This document shows positions 43,881 through 56,219 of a stretch of 64,000 bases of DNA, piece after piece. Location: contig JABYQN010000014.1 in assembly GCA_022606135.1 (NCBI GenBank), positions 806,001-870,000 of the forward strand, read 5' to 3'. This DNA comes from Fomes fomentarius (taxonomy: Eukaryota > Basidiomycota > Agaricomycetes > Polyporales > Polyporaceae). The notes below the pieces were generated by a model. That model ran no database searches and was not told where the DNA came from. It saw nothing but the letters and a program-made list of their open reading frames with translations. Made by a program: the position numbers and the translations under genes. Every line of letters begins with the position of its first letter. Within the stretch, counting starts at the first letter, position 1.

Positions 43881-46800
43881 TCACAGAAAGCCCGACTTCT
43901 TCCATGCAGCTACCCAACGCGTGGCTCGTTCTGCATTCAGCTCTGGTAAACGAGACAGAGACTCGGATATCATCTTCGCCTTCTCCGTGGACAGGTAAAC
44001 GAGACCCATAGGTTCCCTTTCGGTAGGATTGTTCTTCTGGGACTTGAAGAATGGCAGGAGCCGTAAGGCAACATTCGCCTTCATCGCGTCAACCTCTGCT
44101 GCCGAACCCGGGACTACGCTCGTCTCCAGCGCCGTTAGCCAATGCTCATAGGGTACAAGCGGTACGTTGAAGTCCGACGCAATCGGCGCCATGATGGTGT
44201 GCCAGGGTGTCGGGCGAGGATGAACTAGGTGTACGAACGGCTCCGGGGAGTGGCGCATCTCGGCGAACGCTTTCGCAGCCTCATATGCCGGAAACCAAGA
44301 GACGGTCTGTTTGAGACCTTGTGAGTAAACGAAGGAACTTGTCAGCCAAGGCGACTCACTCCTTCGAGGTCGGGTAGGCATTTCTGGAAGAGCGCGGATT
44401 TGACCAATGCGGGGAACCACTCCCGCTCGTTCCAGTATCCTAGCCTGTCTCCCGCCACCTGGCCTAACCGCATGACGATGGTGTGCAGATCTGTCTTCCT
44501 CGAGATCGTCTGTAACACGTGTTCCGTGACCCACTTCGCCTCAGAATATCCACTGCCGAAAGGAGATTCGGGGTCGTCGATAGACACTTCGGGTACTGGA
44601 GGGGCGAGTTTGCAATCTGCATAGGCGCACATATTAGTACTGGTGTGGCATCGCAAGGGCTCTCTCTACTTACTGGCGAATATGCCTACGGAACTGACGA
44701 AGATGATCGATGGCGGCTTCGTGTACGGCGAGCTCAACGCGAGGTCGACAAGATTCCTTGCCGCTTGGATGTCCACTTCGAATGAAGTAATCGACAGATT
44801 GAAGTCAACCTTCCAAGCTGCGTTTGAGATCATAGTCAACATCGTGTTATCTTATTGTGTGCTAAAGTGGAGAATTTACCGTTGTGCATGATGTGTGTAA
44901 CAGAGTTCCGAACCTGTCATGCTCATGTGTAAGCACGCCACGGCCTTCACAGACCACAGACCATACAGACACTGACCTCGTCAAGTACCTCTTGCTCAAC
45001 CCCAAATCCAGATTCGTCCAACACGGCCTCGACCATCCTGAACTTCGGCGAGTCTAACAGGGTCTCGTCTAGACCTCTCGCCTTGAACTGTTCACGTTGC
45101 CGATCTATCGCCTGAGAATCCTTGCGATTGAATGCATACACCTTCTCCACGTTCTCGTCTTTCAACAGATGCTCCAGGGTATCGCACCCAAAGCCCCCGT
45201 TGTCCCGGTAATCAAGACCACGTCCTTGCCATTGGGACGCTCGACAAGATTGGCGGGCCGTACCGGGAGATTAGCGGAATACTTCTCCACGTACTTCCAG
45301 AGGTCTGCTGGCGTGTGTGCATCACGGAGTGCAGAGTCGTCGGTGGAGCTGTGTACTGTGGCTGCCACGACGCGAGAAAGAGCCGCGATGGTGGGTGCAG
45401 CAAAGACCAGGTCCATCGGGAGGCGCTTCGCGGCCTCTTTATCTGATTCGCGTATCGCACGAAGAATCGTGTTGCGGATCCACGTCGCTTGCAGGCTGCG
45501 CGTAATCAGTAACTCGATTCACTGGACACACCTGAATAGATACCAACCTGTCTCCACCATTGCGGAAAATATCCGCATCGTCAGGAATGGAGCGACGCAG
45601 CGTGCTCTCAACAACAGCGCGAACGAACACCAGGGTGCTGTTAGAGTCCCAGACGGCAGGTGGAGTGAACTCGCTCTGAGAGCTATTCTCAACCTCCTTG
45701 TAGAGCGCTTCTATCTCGTCGTGATATTCTTGCAGTATGATATGTCTTCTAGGAGAGCCCTTGACCGTGTATTGGAATGGCTTCGATGGTGATGTAACGA
45801 GAACCATCTTAAACGGCAAGCAAATCAGCAAGTTTGTGGTCTGTTATGTGAATGGATCCAGACCTCCTTGAAAATTCTAGAGTGTTGTGGAGCGTAATCA
45901 TTCGCATGCTCTATTGTCGGCCTGTTGCGCAAGTACTTCAGCAAACGATCATTCTTGTTGCGGATAAGATTACCAGATTTTGTTTCTGAAAGTCTCTAGC
46001 TTCTTGATATCGCTAGGGTCGAAGGCGTAGTCCTCCTTCGGCTCGATCAAAACACCGTTCTGGAACTTTCCCCTCCCAAACATGACCGAGCTTTTGATAT
46101 ATGGGTCGTCGTTTATGATTTTCTCTGTATCGCATCGTGGTGTGAGCCCGAGCGTGCCATCTCCAACTTGGGGCATAGAACTCACCGAGAGGAACCGGAT
46201 TCGTCTGTCACCCCTGTCAGTATAGAGTACTGGGACGAAGGCACCTATAACAGGAGCGTACCTTTTCGCCGTTTGACAAAATGATCTGCTCGTCCGCGCG
46301 ACCGATGATCTTCCATAACCCCGGTTTCGTGGGATGTGGCACGACGAGGTCGCTCGTCGCATATGCATCCCGGTCACCCACCTTCGTGTTCAGCTTGGGT
46401 AGGGGCAGGTTCACAGGTGACTGACGCAGGCACCAATCAGGTGGGAGGCCGAGAGGAAGCATACCTAAACACTTACAAGCACGACGACCTCATACGTGTT
46501 GTCTCCGACGGGACGGAACACGCACTCCACGCCTGGGGTCGCATCCCAGTAGGCCCAGTCCATTCCCGGGTTCGCTGCAAAGATGCATGTTAAGTCAACA
46601 ATCCGATTGTACGTACAGCTGAATCCGAGACTCACGCCTAGCGAATCTGTTGATCAATCCGACCTCGGTGCTGATATCCCAGTCATGATCATGAGATGGC
46701 TAGTGATAGAATTGCGAGCGACTCCCTTACTCACCAGCCGTATATGGTAAAGAGGTTCACTCCTGCGCTCGCCAACGTGTTTCCAACTTCCTCGTTCAGA

Positions 46801-48133
46801 GTTGCTCCTCCGAATAGCTATGGGGTGTCTCAGCAAAGCAGCAAGAGGTTGGATCCGAATATTGGTGGACACATACGACACCGTGCATCGTCCTCATGCG
46901 GAGCACCTTTTCTGGGTCTCGAGCCCACTCCTGTTCACCGTGATGAGAGAGAGGGATGAGAGATAGATAGTGAGTACAGACCTCTATGAACGATGGAACG
47001 CCCCAAGAATAGTCAGACTTAGTTGCTACAAGGCCTTTCCAGACGGCTTCCGGGGTGGGTACAGTTGGGGGCGACTTCGGCTTGAATGCCGCTACAATGA
47101 AGCCCATTACAGGCTATGACCACTTGGTTATCCCACATTGCATTCCGAGTGAGTGATACAAGTACTTACTGATGACGAGTACATGAACATGCCCAACCCA
47201 TGAAACATCGGTGTGCCATGACAGCCCATGATGGAACGGTACACATCAAGACCACACCGACCTATATAATGCCTGTTAAGACTTCGTGGAATCACGGTGC
47301 AACGGCGCACGTACGAGGTTCTTGTCCCCACAAGAACATGCGTTCGTGCGACCATGGGAGCGCCTTGGGATGTCCCGTCGATCCTGTACACAGCAATGCC
47401 TCAGTTTCTTCGAAGTCTACTGATTGCAGGATAATTGACCAGAGGAGTGCAGAATGATCCCGTGTGCCTTGATGTGGAACTTCTGTGGTAGCTCAGCCTC
47501 CACTGCAAACGGGCTTTGGGGATCTAGTTCGTCAGAATAGATGTCCTCGAACGTCGGCATCGCGTGCTGTGCAACATTGACTCCCGATGCCGACAGGATC
47601 GCTAGCGCCTCGTCGGCGATCCCCTGCATGAAGGAATCCCCGGACACAACAATGTGAACAGCGCCCGTACGCTGGAACATATCTGCGATGGCGGCCGGGG
47701 CGTTCCGCGTCGACACGAGGAAGAGAGTGCAGCCTGCCCTCATTATCCCGATAGCGGTCGTGAAGTACGTGATCGTGTCTGTGAGGAGTCTTTGAGTATC
47801 TTTGCCCCTTTTCGGGGGCAGCGGGAATACGAACGCACCTGTGTTGGCCAAGAGTGCGACAATGGGCTGCACGGGCGCAGCCTCCTTGCCACCGCACCCG
47901 ACCTTGGATGCCACATATCGGGCGACGCGGTCCATCGCTCGATTCGCAGTGGTGTATGTGATGTACTGAAGCTCATCTCCATCCTGATAGACGAAGAGTG
48001 GGTAGTTCGGGTTGGCCGTCCTATGCCATTCATAGAGCTGCGATATGACGAGGTCTGTGCGCTTGATGAGCTCCTCGGGCGGCCGAAAATCGGTGGTAAT
48101 GTGGGCGGGAACGTCGGCAGGATTCGGCACCAT
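43881..48133 (-). CDS. NRPS-like adenylate-forming reductase (A-T-R), copy 2, one frameshift
   Basis: About 1,050 residues over many exons. The A domain activates a carboxylic acid as its adenylate, the T domain carries it as a phosphopantetheine thioester and the R domain reduces it, usually to an aldehyde, with NADPH. Seen: the A3 loop HSSGSTGHPKAL, MGCHGTPMFHGLG, the A5 motif YGC|TEVG split by an intron, the A8 block GRADEQIILSNGEK|TNPVPLE, the carrier motif DDADIFRNGGDS-LQATWIRN (Ser provided across an intron), the Rossmann motif ITGTTG, the SDR pair SGYSEAKWVTEHVL (Y-x3-K) and the C-terminus TRWVAAWKKSGFL. At the Rossmann glycines a base is missing in the C5 run 45194-45198 (minus-strand GGGGG), so GTTGALGAI replaces GTTG-GFGCDTLEHLL. 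Start ATG 48131-48133, stop TGA 43881-43883. Product unknown. Confidence 0.85.
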
Positions 48134-49153
48134 GTGGGCAACAAAATCTATGTCGCGTCGACAGAAGTCTAGGAAGATGAGCAGACCGCTGTATGGTTGT
48201 GGGCTATGTATATGTGAGATAAGGCGAGCTCCTTGGTCGACTGCAGCTCGATGTTATAAGCATCCGTGCATTGCGCGTCCTTGCGTTCGGATACGTTCCC
48301 ACCGGATCAATGGGGGAAGAATGCGAGCTGCGACCAGATAGGTCTGCCGTGGGTTGCGATCTCAGCGAGAATCACAAATGGCTTACGTATGGTTCGTGGA
48401 TCAACCCTCCTGGTGGGCTCAAGGTGTACACGCATGCTTGCACGTTCATCACCGTCTTCTATGGGGTGCGAAGTAGGCGTCCACATCCCCTTAGTGCTTG
48501 AGGACAATTCTTCAAGCACGAACATCCCGTTCCAGACAATCGCTGGCCATTGGGATCCATTTAACGGACCGACGCGACCTTCATACACAGCGGCAGTGGC
48601 TCGTGGAACAGATGTGCCATATGGGTACTCGGCAGCTTTACTACACAGCAGAAGGCACCCACGATTGTCAGTATAATCAGGAATGAATGATTACACCGGT
48701 AAGCGACGTCTGCGCTGTACAGTCATGTATCCGCAGACCCGCATCAGTACAAGTCTCGAAGCGTGACCAGAAACAGCTCACAATTCAAATGTTGCTCTTC
48801 GGAGTCCGGACTGCTGAACCTTTCTTTACCTTCCTAAAGCGATGTAGCACATGTCATGACACGCACCGTCTGGAACCGTGATCGCCCAGAAGACATTGTC
48901 AGCGAAACCTTGTCAGGTCCTTCGTGAATCTCCTTAGGGAACCTAAGGGCTTGCATGCCATAAAGGGCGTCAGTGTACTTACGCATGTCCTTAGATAGAT
49001 ATGTGTTAAAACCTGTATGAGGTCGGAGACGATCAACTTGCTTTGGACAGCACTCGATTCTCGACATTCAGCCGCCTTCACACAGTAGTCGTGTATTGTG
49101 CGGTCACATCAAACTTCAACGGTGTCATGAACGTGCTGACACATACTGGACAG
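48134..49153. other. Intergenic with possible gene relic
   Basis: The left end holds the promoter of the reductase. Minus-strand frames at 48307-48588 (ILAEIATHGRPIWSQLAFF) and 48834-49067 (LRFPKEIHEGPDKVSLTMSS) look more protein-like than the background but are separated by non-coding bases and do not form a gene I can name. They may be exons of a decayed gene. Confidence 0.4.
48204..48213 (-). promoter_or_regulatory. TATA-like element of reductase copy 2
   Basis: Minus-strand ATATACATAG lies about 72 bp upstream of the ATG, close to the position of the TATATATT element in the paralogous copy. Confidence 0.4.
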
Positions 49154-49888
49154 TTATACCCCAGCAATCGCCTCCATGCGGACTGTCGTAACACCAAACT
49201 CCATGTGCGGCAGTCCAGAACCTCCACGAGCCTGCTCCCGATTTGATGGCATCTTGACGATGAAAGCGACACGGACTGGACGTTCTCTCTGAGGACCGGG
49301 GTCTGCCAAGGAGGAATATGCAGGAGACAACTCTGTAGACGGAGAGCTGCGTCCTGTCTGAGCGTGTGGGTCTGTATCGCTCACAGAACCAATATGGGGG
49401 GAAGTAGATAACAGTGAATAACTGCGTGGTCCATGGAACCAGAGAGGTCGGAGGCGAAGGAAATGGGGCGAGAGTGGGTGTAGGTGTGAGGGCGCTGGTT
49501 GCCCTGTAACTGTTGCTGTGGGCGAGGATTGGATGCAACACGCGCAAGATACTGGCTGGAAGCGCGAGGGACACCGTTCATCACGAACTGGAAAATGGAA
49601 AAGACTGCACTCACGCACCATGATTCGGGTCCAGCCCACCATCGCGTCCTTCTCAAGAGCAGACCCAGCTTCTTCGGAACACACCTCATGTAACTTCGGT
49701 CGCTCCACTTCGTTTTCCTTCGCTTCGAGGGTGGCTGATTGAACCCTCAAGCGAAGTCGCTGTCGTAGAATACATGTGCGGGATATGACCACCAGCGACA
49801 GGACGGTGAGCACCGCGAGAGCGGCGATGCCGGGTATAGTCTCCACTACTGGATTCAGCTGTTTGTCGTCAGCTGACGAAGTCGCCAT
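49154..49888 (-). CDS. Single-pass membrane protein, paralogue of 56220-57223
   Basis: Two exons. Exon 1: MATSSADDKQLNPVVETIPG then a membrane helix (AALAVLTVLSLVVISRTCIL) followed by basic residues, ERPKLHEV and GWTRIM. After a GT-AG intron of about 67 nt comes PVSCACCIQSSP, a Ser/Pro-rich linker, and the conserved end VRVAFIVKMPS … LPHMEFGVTTVRMEA. The form (short outer part, helix, ERPKL, Ser/Pro linker, VxFxVxMPS end) recurs in many Agaricomycete genomes; its function is unknown to me. It sits directly upstream of reductase copy 2, as its paralogue does for copy 1. Stop 49154-49156. Confidence 0.65.
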   Translation of the reverse strand: MATSSADDKQLNPVVETIPGIAALAVLTVLSLVVISRTCILRQRLRLRVQSATLEAKENEVERPKLHEVCSEEAGSALEKDAMVGWTRIMVRECSLFHFPVRDERCPSRFQPVSCACCIQSSPTATVTGQPAPSHLHPLSPHFLRLRPLWFHGPRSYSLLSTSPHIGSVSDTDPHAQTGRSSPSTELSPAYSSLADPGPQRERPVRVAFIVKMPSNREQARGGSGLPHMEFGVTTVRMEAIAGV

Positions 49889-50451
49889 CGTTGAAAACAG
49901 GCTTCACATGTGAGAGTCGTGAAGATGTTGGACGAGGTCCAGGGACAGGTTCGAAACTAGGCTTTCGCGGACGGGGCGAACGTTATGTTGTCTCTCCGTA
50001 GACTCTCAGACATTGGATTACGAGAGTACTGAGAATCAGATGATCTCGTTCGAGCCTCACCTGACAGATCTAGACTTGAGCACAATCCAGGAAGGCTTAG
50101 TTGCCGAGCATTTGGAGTGTCATCCCGCTCCCCGTCCACAACATGGACACTAATAACTTTGGAGGTGTTAATTAGCCATTCAAGGAAGACAGCTGAAGTA
50201 GAGGTTACAGGAGGACCAGAGGAGGACTGAAGAGGACAAATGGAGGCATGGGCCAAGAAATGATTTCATGGGCGCTCTTCTTGGTCGAATATCATAAGCG
50301 CCATAGCCCTCTAATCCACTAGTAATCATCACTACACAAATCTTTGGCAAAAAACATGTTAAGTACGGGCCCTCTAGATGTACATCTCTATTCTACACGG
50401 TGAGGTAGAGCTATGCTTCCTATATCTATAGACTATCACGCCTTGGTCATC
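49889..50451. other. Intergenic, nothing supported
   Basis: Between the membrane protein and the 3' end of reductase copy 1. No gene seen. Confidence 0.5.
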
Positions 50452-53400
50452 CTACGGCAAGAAGCCCGACTTCCTCCAGGCACAAACCCAGCGCAGAGCG
50501 CGATGCTCATCCAACTGCGGCATCTCGCTGAATGCCTTCGAGACCCTCGCCGCGTTCTCCGTGGACAAATGGACGAAACCCATCGGCTCTCTACCAGGCG
50601 CAAAGTTCTTGAGCTGAGCCTCGAAGAACGGCAAGAGGCGCAGCGCGGGGTTCTGCTTCATCGCCTCCACTTCCTCGGCGGACTCGGCCACGACACTGTT
50701 CTCCAACGCGGAGAGCCAGCGCTCATAGGACACGAGACGGACCTTGAGCACCCTTGCTATTGGCTCCATGATGGTGTGCCAGGGTACAGGGCGAGGGTGA
50801 ATGAGGTGGAGGTACGGCTCGGGCGAGTGGCGCATCTCAGCGAAGGCCTTGGCAGCCTCGTATGCGGAGAACCATGCCACAGTCTAATGCAGCAGCGACG
50901 TTAGCATGTTGCAGTCAGGGCGGAAGAACAGTGTATACGTACTCCCTCGAGATCTGGCAGGGAGCCCTGGAACAGAGCAGACTTGACAAGCGAAGGGAAC
51001 CACTCCTTTTCGTTCCAGTATCCGAGGCGATCACCAGCGATCTGACCCAAGCGCATGGAGACCGTATGCAGGCCAGTTTGCTTCGTCGCATTCGCCAGGA
51101 CGTGTTCCGCGACCCACTTCGCCTCCGGGTAACCGATACCGAATGGGAAGGCGGGATCGTCCATAGACACCTCCGGGATCGGTGCAGGCAACGAGCAGTC
51201 TGTCAAGAGGGTGACCGTCAGCGGATCCGTACTGGAGTGCCAGCGTGCACGTACTCTCGAAGATGCCTATGGAGCTGACGAAGATGATCGCAGGTGCCTT
51301 GGTATACGGAGAGCTCAATGCGAAGTCGACGAAATTGCGAGCACCCTGGATGTCGACCTCGAAAGAAGCTATCGAGAGGTTGAAGTTAACCTTCCAAGCT
51401 AAAAGGACAATCGTCAGCGTTTGTTCGACGGACCGAAGACAAGGGGGACGCTAACCGTTGAGCATGATGTGAGTGACAGAACACCGGACCTCGTGCAGCA
51501 ACTCCGGCTTCAAGCCGAACCCAGGCTCGTGCAAGACTGCTTCAACCATCCTGAACTTCGACGAGCCAAGGAGCGCCTCATCAAGCCCTCTCGCGCGGAA
51601 CTGCGCCCTCTGCCGTTCCATCGCCTGCGCGTCCTTCCTGTTGAAGGCATACACCGTACCAACACTCGGATCCCTGAGCAGATGCTCGAGCGTGTCACAC
51701 CCGAACCCGCCCGTCGTCCCGGTGATCAAGACGACGTCCTTTCCTGCCGGTCGCTCGACAAGGCTGGAGGGACGTGCGGGGAAGTCCGCAGAGTACTTCT
51801 CGACCCACTTCCAGAGGTCCTCGGGCTTGCGAGGTGACGCATCATCTTTGTCGTCGTACAACACACTGTACACGACACGGGCTAGGGAGGATATGCTTGG
51901 CGCAGCGAAAACTAGGTTCATTGGAAGGCGTTTGGCGGCGGCCCTATCCGTCTCACGGACTGCGCGGAGGATGGTATTGCGGATCCATGTCGCCTGAAGA
52001 CTGCATAGAGGTGAGCGTATATCGAGGTGATACCATCGAGCGCGCCTACCTGTCTCCGCCACTGCGGAATATGTCAGCGTCGTCCGAAACCTTGCGGCGT
52101 AGGGTATTTGTCACGACGGCGCGCACGAAAGCCAGCGTGCCTTCTTGATTCCATTCCGCAGGCGGCTGAAGCTCGCTCTGAGCGCTCGTCTCAACTTCTT
52201 TGTATAGCCTCTCGATCTCGTCGTGGTACTCCTGCACAATGAAGTGTCTCCGAGGCTGACGTTTTACTGTGAACTGGAACGGCTTTGCTGGAGATGCGAC
52301 TAGTATCATCTGCGTGATTCCAATACTCAAGATGTGGAAACATGTAGGCACATGCCCACGAGAGATGGACAGACCTCTTTGAAAACTCGGGAATGCTGCG
52401 GCGCATAGTCGTTCGCTCTTTCAACGGTGGGCCTACGGATTAGGAATGAGCTGCATGAATCCGTACAGAACAGCGGGTATGTGCGAACCATATTGTATTC
52501 CTAAACGCCTCGAGCTGCTTGATGTCACTTGGATCGAAGGCAAAGTCCTCGGTCGGCTCGATAAGGACGCCGTTCTGAAACTTGCCCCTTCCGAACATGA
52601 CCGAAGACTTGATGTGCGGGTCGTCGTTCAAGATTCTCTCTAAGCAATTTCGTTATCTCCTGAATGATTGATCGGAATGATCAATGCAAACCTAGAGGAA
52701 CTGGGTTTGTCTATGCCAGCCCAGGATTACGTCAACTTTCCATCTTATTAAGAAATAGTGTAACAATTCACCAACCTTCTCTCCGTTGGACAATATGATC
52801 TGTTCGTCAGCGCGGCCTATCAGCCTCCACAGACCTGGCTTGGTGGGATGAGGCACGACGAGATCATTAGTCGCGCATGCGGCACGGTCGCCGATCTTAG
52901 TGTTTGTTCCAGGCAAGGGCATGTCAGGCAGGGACTACCATGGAATTATACATCAGTGTCTCGTTGTTCAACATCATTGGGTATACGCACTAGGAGAACC
53001 ACTTCGTATATGCCGGCGTCGTAAGGGCGGAAGAGGATCTCAACGCCTTTGGACACTGCCCAATATGCATAGTCCATGCCGGGATTGGCTGCAAAATTCC
53101 GTCATTGTCAGCTTTCATCACTCCGAGTGGCAGCAGTGATACTCACGTCGCCCAAAGACATTGATCTGTCCGGCTTCCGAGCTAAAACTACCCTGGTCAG
53201 CCATAAGAAGGGTATAGACGGTAACATCATGTCCGTACCATCCGTATTCACTCCATAGAGACACGCCCTTGCTGGCGAGTGAGTCGCCCACTTCCTCATT
53301 GAGACCAGCGCCTCCAAACATCTACGCCGGAAATCCACTGTTTAACATGATGTGCAGGTCTAGTGCGGAAAGATAGACGCACCAAACCGCGCATCTTCTG

Positions 53401-54676
53401 CATATGAGAAACCTTCTCCAGATCTCGCGACCATTCCTGCAATCAACCGACGTGTGTCAGCATCCTCAGTGGGCATGACAAAGACTGGGATCTTCACCTC
53501 AATGAACGAGGGAACAGTCCAGGAGAAGTCCGTACGCGTTGCTACGACGTTCTCCCACACCGCATCGGGTGTCGGAACTGCAGGCGGCGAGGCTGGCTTG
53601 AACACTGCGAGTACAAAGCCAGAACATGGCTAGAGAGCAGCACGCGAAGGTTGTGCGTATCGTCAGGTTTGGCCACCTTGACTGGGGTGGCGCAATAACA
53701 CCACTTACCGCTGCGGATGTCATGAAAGATCCCAGGGCATGGAACATGGGCGTTCCGTGACAACCCATGACGGCGCCCTGGATATTTTGCTCGCAGTACG
53801 CTGTGAGCACGCAATCGCAATCAGCTCACTTCTCGTTGCGCGCTGGAGGCAATGCGTGTTACTAACTTGCTGACTTTCCCCAGTGTACCAGTCTCTTGTA
53901 CGTCCAGCCTACCGTCTTGGGATGTCCAGTCGACCCTGATGGCGCGTTGTAAGCATCCGATTCCCACTACGTCAGAGAAACTCACCGGAGGAATGCAGGA
54001 TGCTGCTAACGGCATCCGCATCATAGCTAGTTGGAAGTTGAACCTTGGCTTCGTATGGACTGTTCAGGTTGATGTGCTCGGACAAGAGTTCTTCCAAGGT
54101 TGGCAGCTTCAGCTGAACGACGTGCTTCCCAGCAGTTGCGAGCGAGGTCAGCGCTTCTTTCGCGATTCCCTGCATCACAGCGTCAGGAGAGACGAGGAGG
54201 TGCCCAGCGCCGGTGCGTCCCAGCATGTCCGCGACGGCGGCAGGCGTGTTACGAGTCGAGATGTGGAAAATGGTGTATCCAGCCCGCATTATCCCAACAG
54301 CAGTGCAACAGTACGTGATGGAGTCTTGGGAAAGCCAATCATGAGATGACGAAGATGATCATCATCGAGCAGCGTGCATATACTCACCTGCGTTAGCTAA
54401 GACTGCGACCACAGGCTGGCTGCTGCCTGCGTGGTTGTGTTTCACACCAACGATGGAAGCGATGTAACGCGATGCGCGATCCATGGCGCGGTTGGCCTTC
54501 GCATACGTGATGTATTCGAGCTTGTCCTCGTCATAGTAAACGAAGAGAGGGTAGTTGGGGTTTTCCTTCGCGTGCCACTGGTAGAGCTGGGACACCACCA
54601 CATCTTTGCGCTTGAGTAGCTCCTCGGGCGCACGGAATTCCGTGCTTATATGTGGAGGGACGGTTCCTAGAGGCAT
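50452..54676 (-). CDS. NRPS-like adenylate-forming reductase (A-T-R), copy 1
   Basis: Paralogue of the gene at 43881-48133, same order and intron pattern, about 1,060 residues. A domain: HSSGSTGHPKTVGWTYKRL (A3), VMGCHGTPMFHALG, GRADEQIILSNGEK|TNPVPLE (A8). T domain: DDADIFRSGGDS-LQATWIRN with the phosphopantetheine Ser. R domain: VVLITGTTGGFGCDTLEHLL (Rossmann), IIFVSSIGIFE, GYPEAKWVAEHVL (Y-x3-K), MRLGQIAGDRLGYWNEKEW and LRWVCAWRKSGFLP. The frame is open throughout, but the intron that splits the A5 motif YG(C)TE in copy 2 lacks a usable acceptor here; the text runs on as SEYGWYGHDVTVYTLLMADQ GSFSSEAG (read as two parts), so the TE pair is missing. That may impair adenylation. Start ATG 54674-54676, stop TAG 50452-50454. 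Confidence 0.85.
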
Positions 54677-56219
54677 AGCAAGATGGAGAGTGGATGAGCG
54701 CAGAGTCGCGAGGGGCCTAGCTGCGAGCTAGACTGGTACTGGTCCAATATATACATGCTCAGCCCGGCTTCACAATCGAGGATTGAATGGGGTTATGAGT
54801 GTGATTGCGCCACCTATTTGGATGTGCGGCTGGTCGTGTAGGTTGGAACCTTGCTAAGGCCGCTCTGCGTGAGCTCGAGCGATATCAGGTAAGCAAGATC
54901 GGCGCTTGACCGCAAGCCGTGGCGCTAGATAGAGAGGGAGAGGGAGCAGCTAAAGATGGTTGTTGGCAAGCTTCTGCGTTCGGACTCGGTAACGCAATTA
55001 TGATGAGCCCTTTGGGAAGCAGTTTGTAGTCTAAATTAGGACAAGAATCAGTCGGAATGACTGTACCTAATGGCTGGATTAGCTTCTCCACCCAGACAGA
55101 TAGGTGACTGGATGCACTGTGGAAACTATAAACCCATGTGCGATGATGACGGGAGTTACTTGTACTAGGGCGCCTGAGCCAGTTTGGACCGGTCAAAGTC
55201 CAGTGGGCGACACTCGATAGGTTGATGGACTAGTAAGATAGTACTCAGCAATGTCACGGGATAGCGGTGTGTACCCTATTCTGCTTACTAGGCACTCTCA
55301 GGAGGGGGCGCGGACTTGGAATCAAACTGCCTGCGCGTATCGCCACTACAAAATTCAGTCCAGGTTGCACTGTCCGCGACCGTCTTAGTCACGGTCTGGG
55401 ATCCGCGGAGAATACCTGTCTATACAGCATCGCACGTAGCGTTTTGATGCAATGAGCCGCGGTGCTGATGATGACGATCGACAGACAATCACAGGGTTCA
55501 CGGAGCGGAATTTATGCTCTACTTGAGGTGGAATCCACGCCACCGCCAGCGTAAAAATCGGCTTAGGTGTGGACTGAGACTATTAGCATCTGTGTTCTGC
55601 ACATCCGCTCGGGACTAGGAAAGCGTATCAATGCGAGTTCAGGAAGTCGATAATAATGAGCGAGATTGCAAGACAACGCACGCACTTGTATCGTCCCCAC
55701 ATTCAGTGGCCACTTCCATTCGTTTGCTCAAGCGAGTATATCGCGCAGTCGCGCCCACATTACCAGTCCGAAGCTCAGTCCATAGGCCTAGGCCACTTCT
55801 CGAGGATATATCTTGAAGCCAGCGAATGACTAGAACTCGTTGCTCGATGTCTTCTTGCCTGGGTGACGGTGACGGACAGTGCGCGGACATCTTTGAGACG
55901 CGTGCGGCGTAGCAAGCCGTGTACTAAACAGATACTTAGTTCGTGTGATGGGTCACAGATTGCCTCTCCGAGTGTAGAGGTTCAGGTTGCTTTCAAGGTC
56001 AAGGCTGCGGATGCAAGCGCCTACACGCGTATATACTCGGGTTTCGGACCGGTCTGATATCACTCAAGTTCAAGTTTTTACTGTTCGAACAAGTGCCAGG
56101 CAGCACACTCCTCGTGAAAGTCATCTCGCGGGGTATTGATACATTTCTGCCCGACGCCCAGGAACACATCCCAATGCCGTAGCAGAACAGTCCTTCGTAT
56201 GTATATCGTTAATCATTTC
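54677..56219. other. Intergenic, nothing supported
   Basis: Promoter of reductase copy 1 and the 3' flank of the membrane protein gene. About 1.5 kb with no gene recognised. Confidence 0.5.
54746..54753 (-). promoter_or_regulatory. TATA-like element of reductase copy 1
   Basis: Minus-strand TATATATT lies about 70 bp upstream of the ATG, matching the location of the element in copy 2. Confidence 0.45.
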
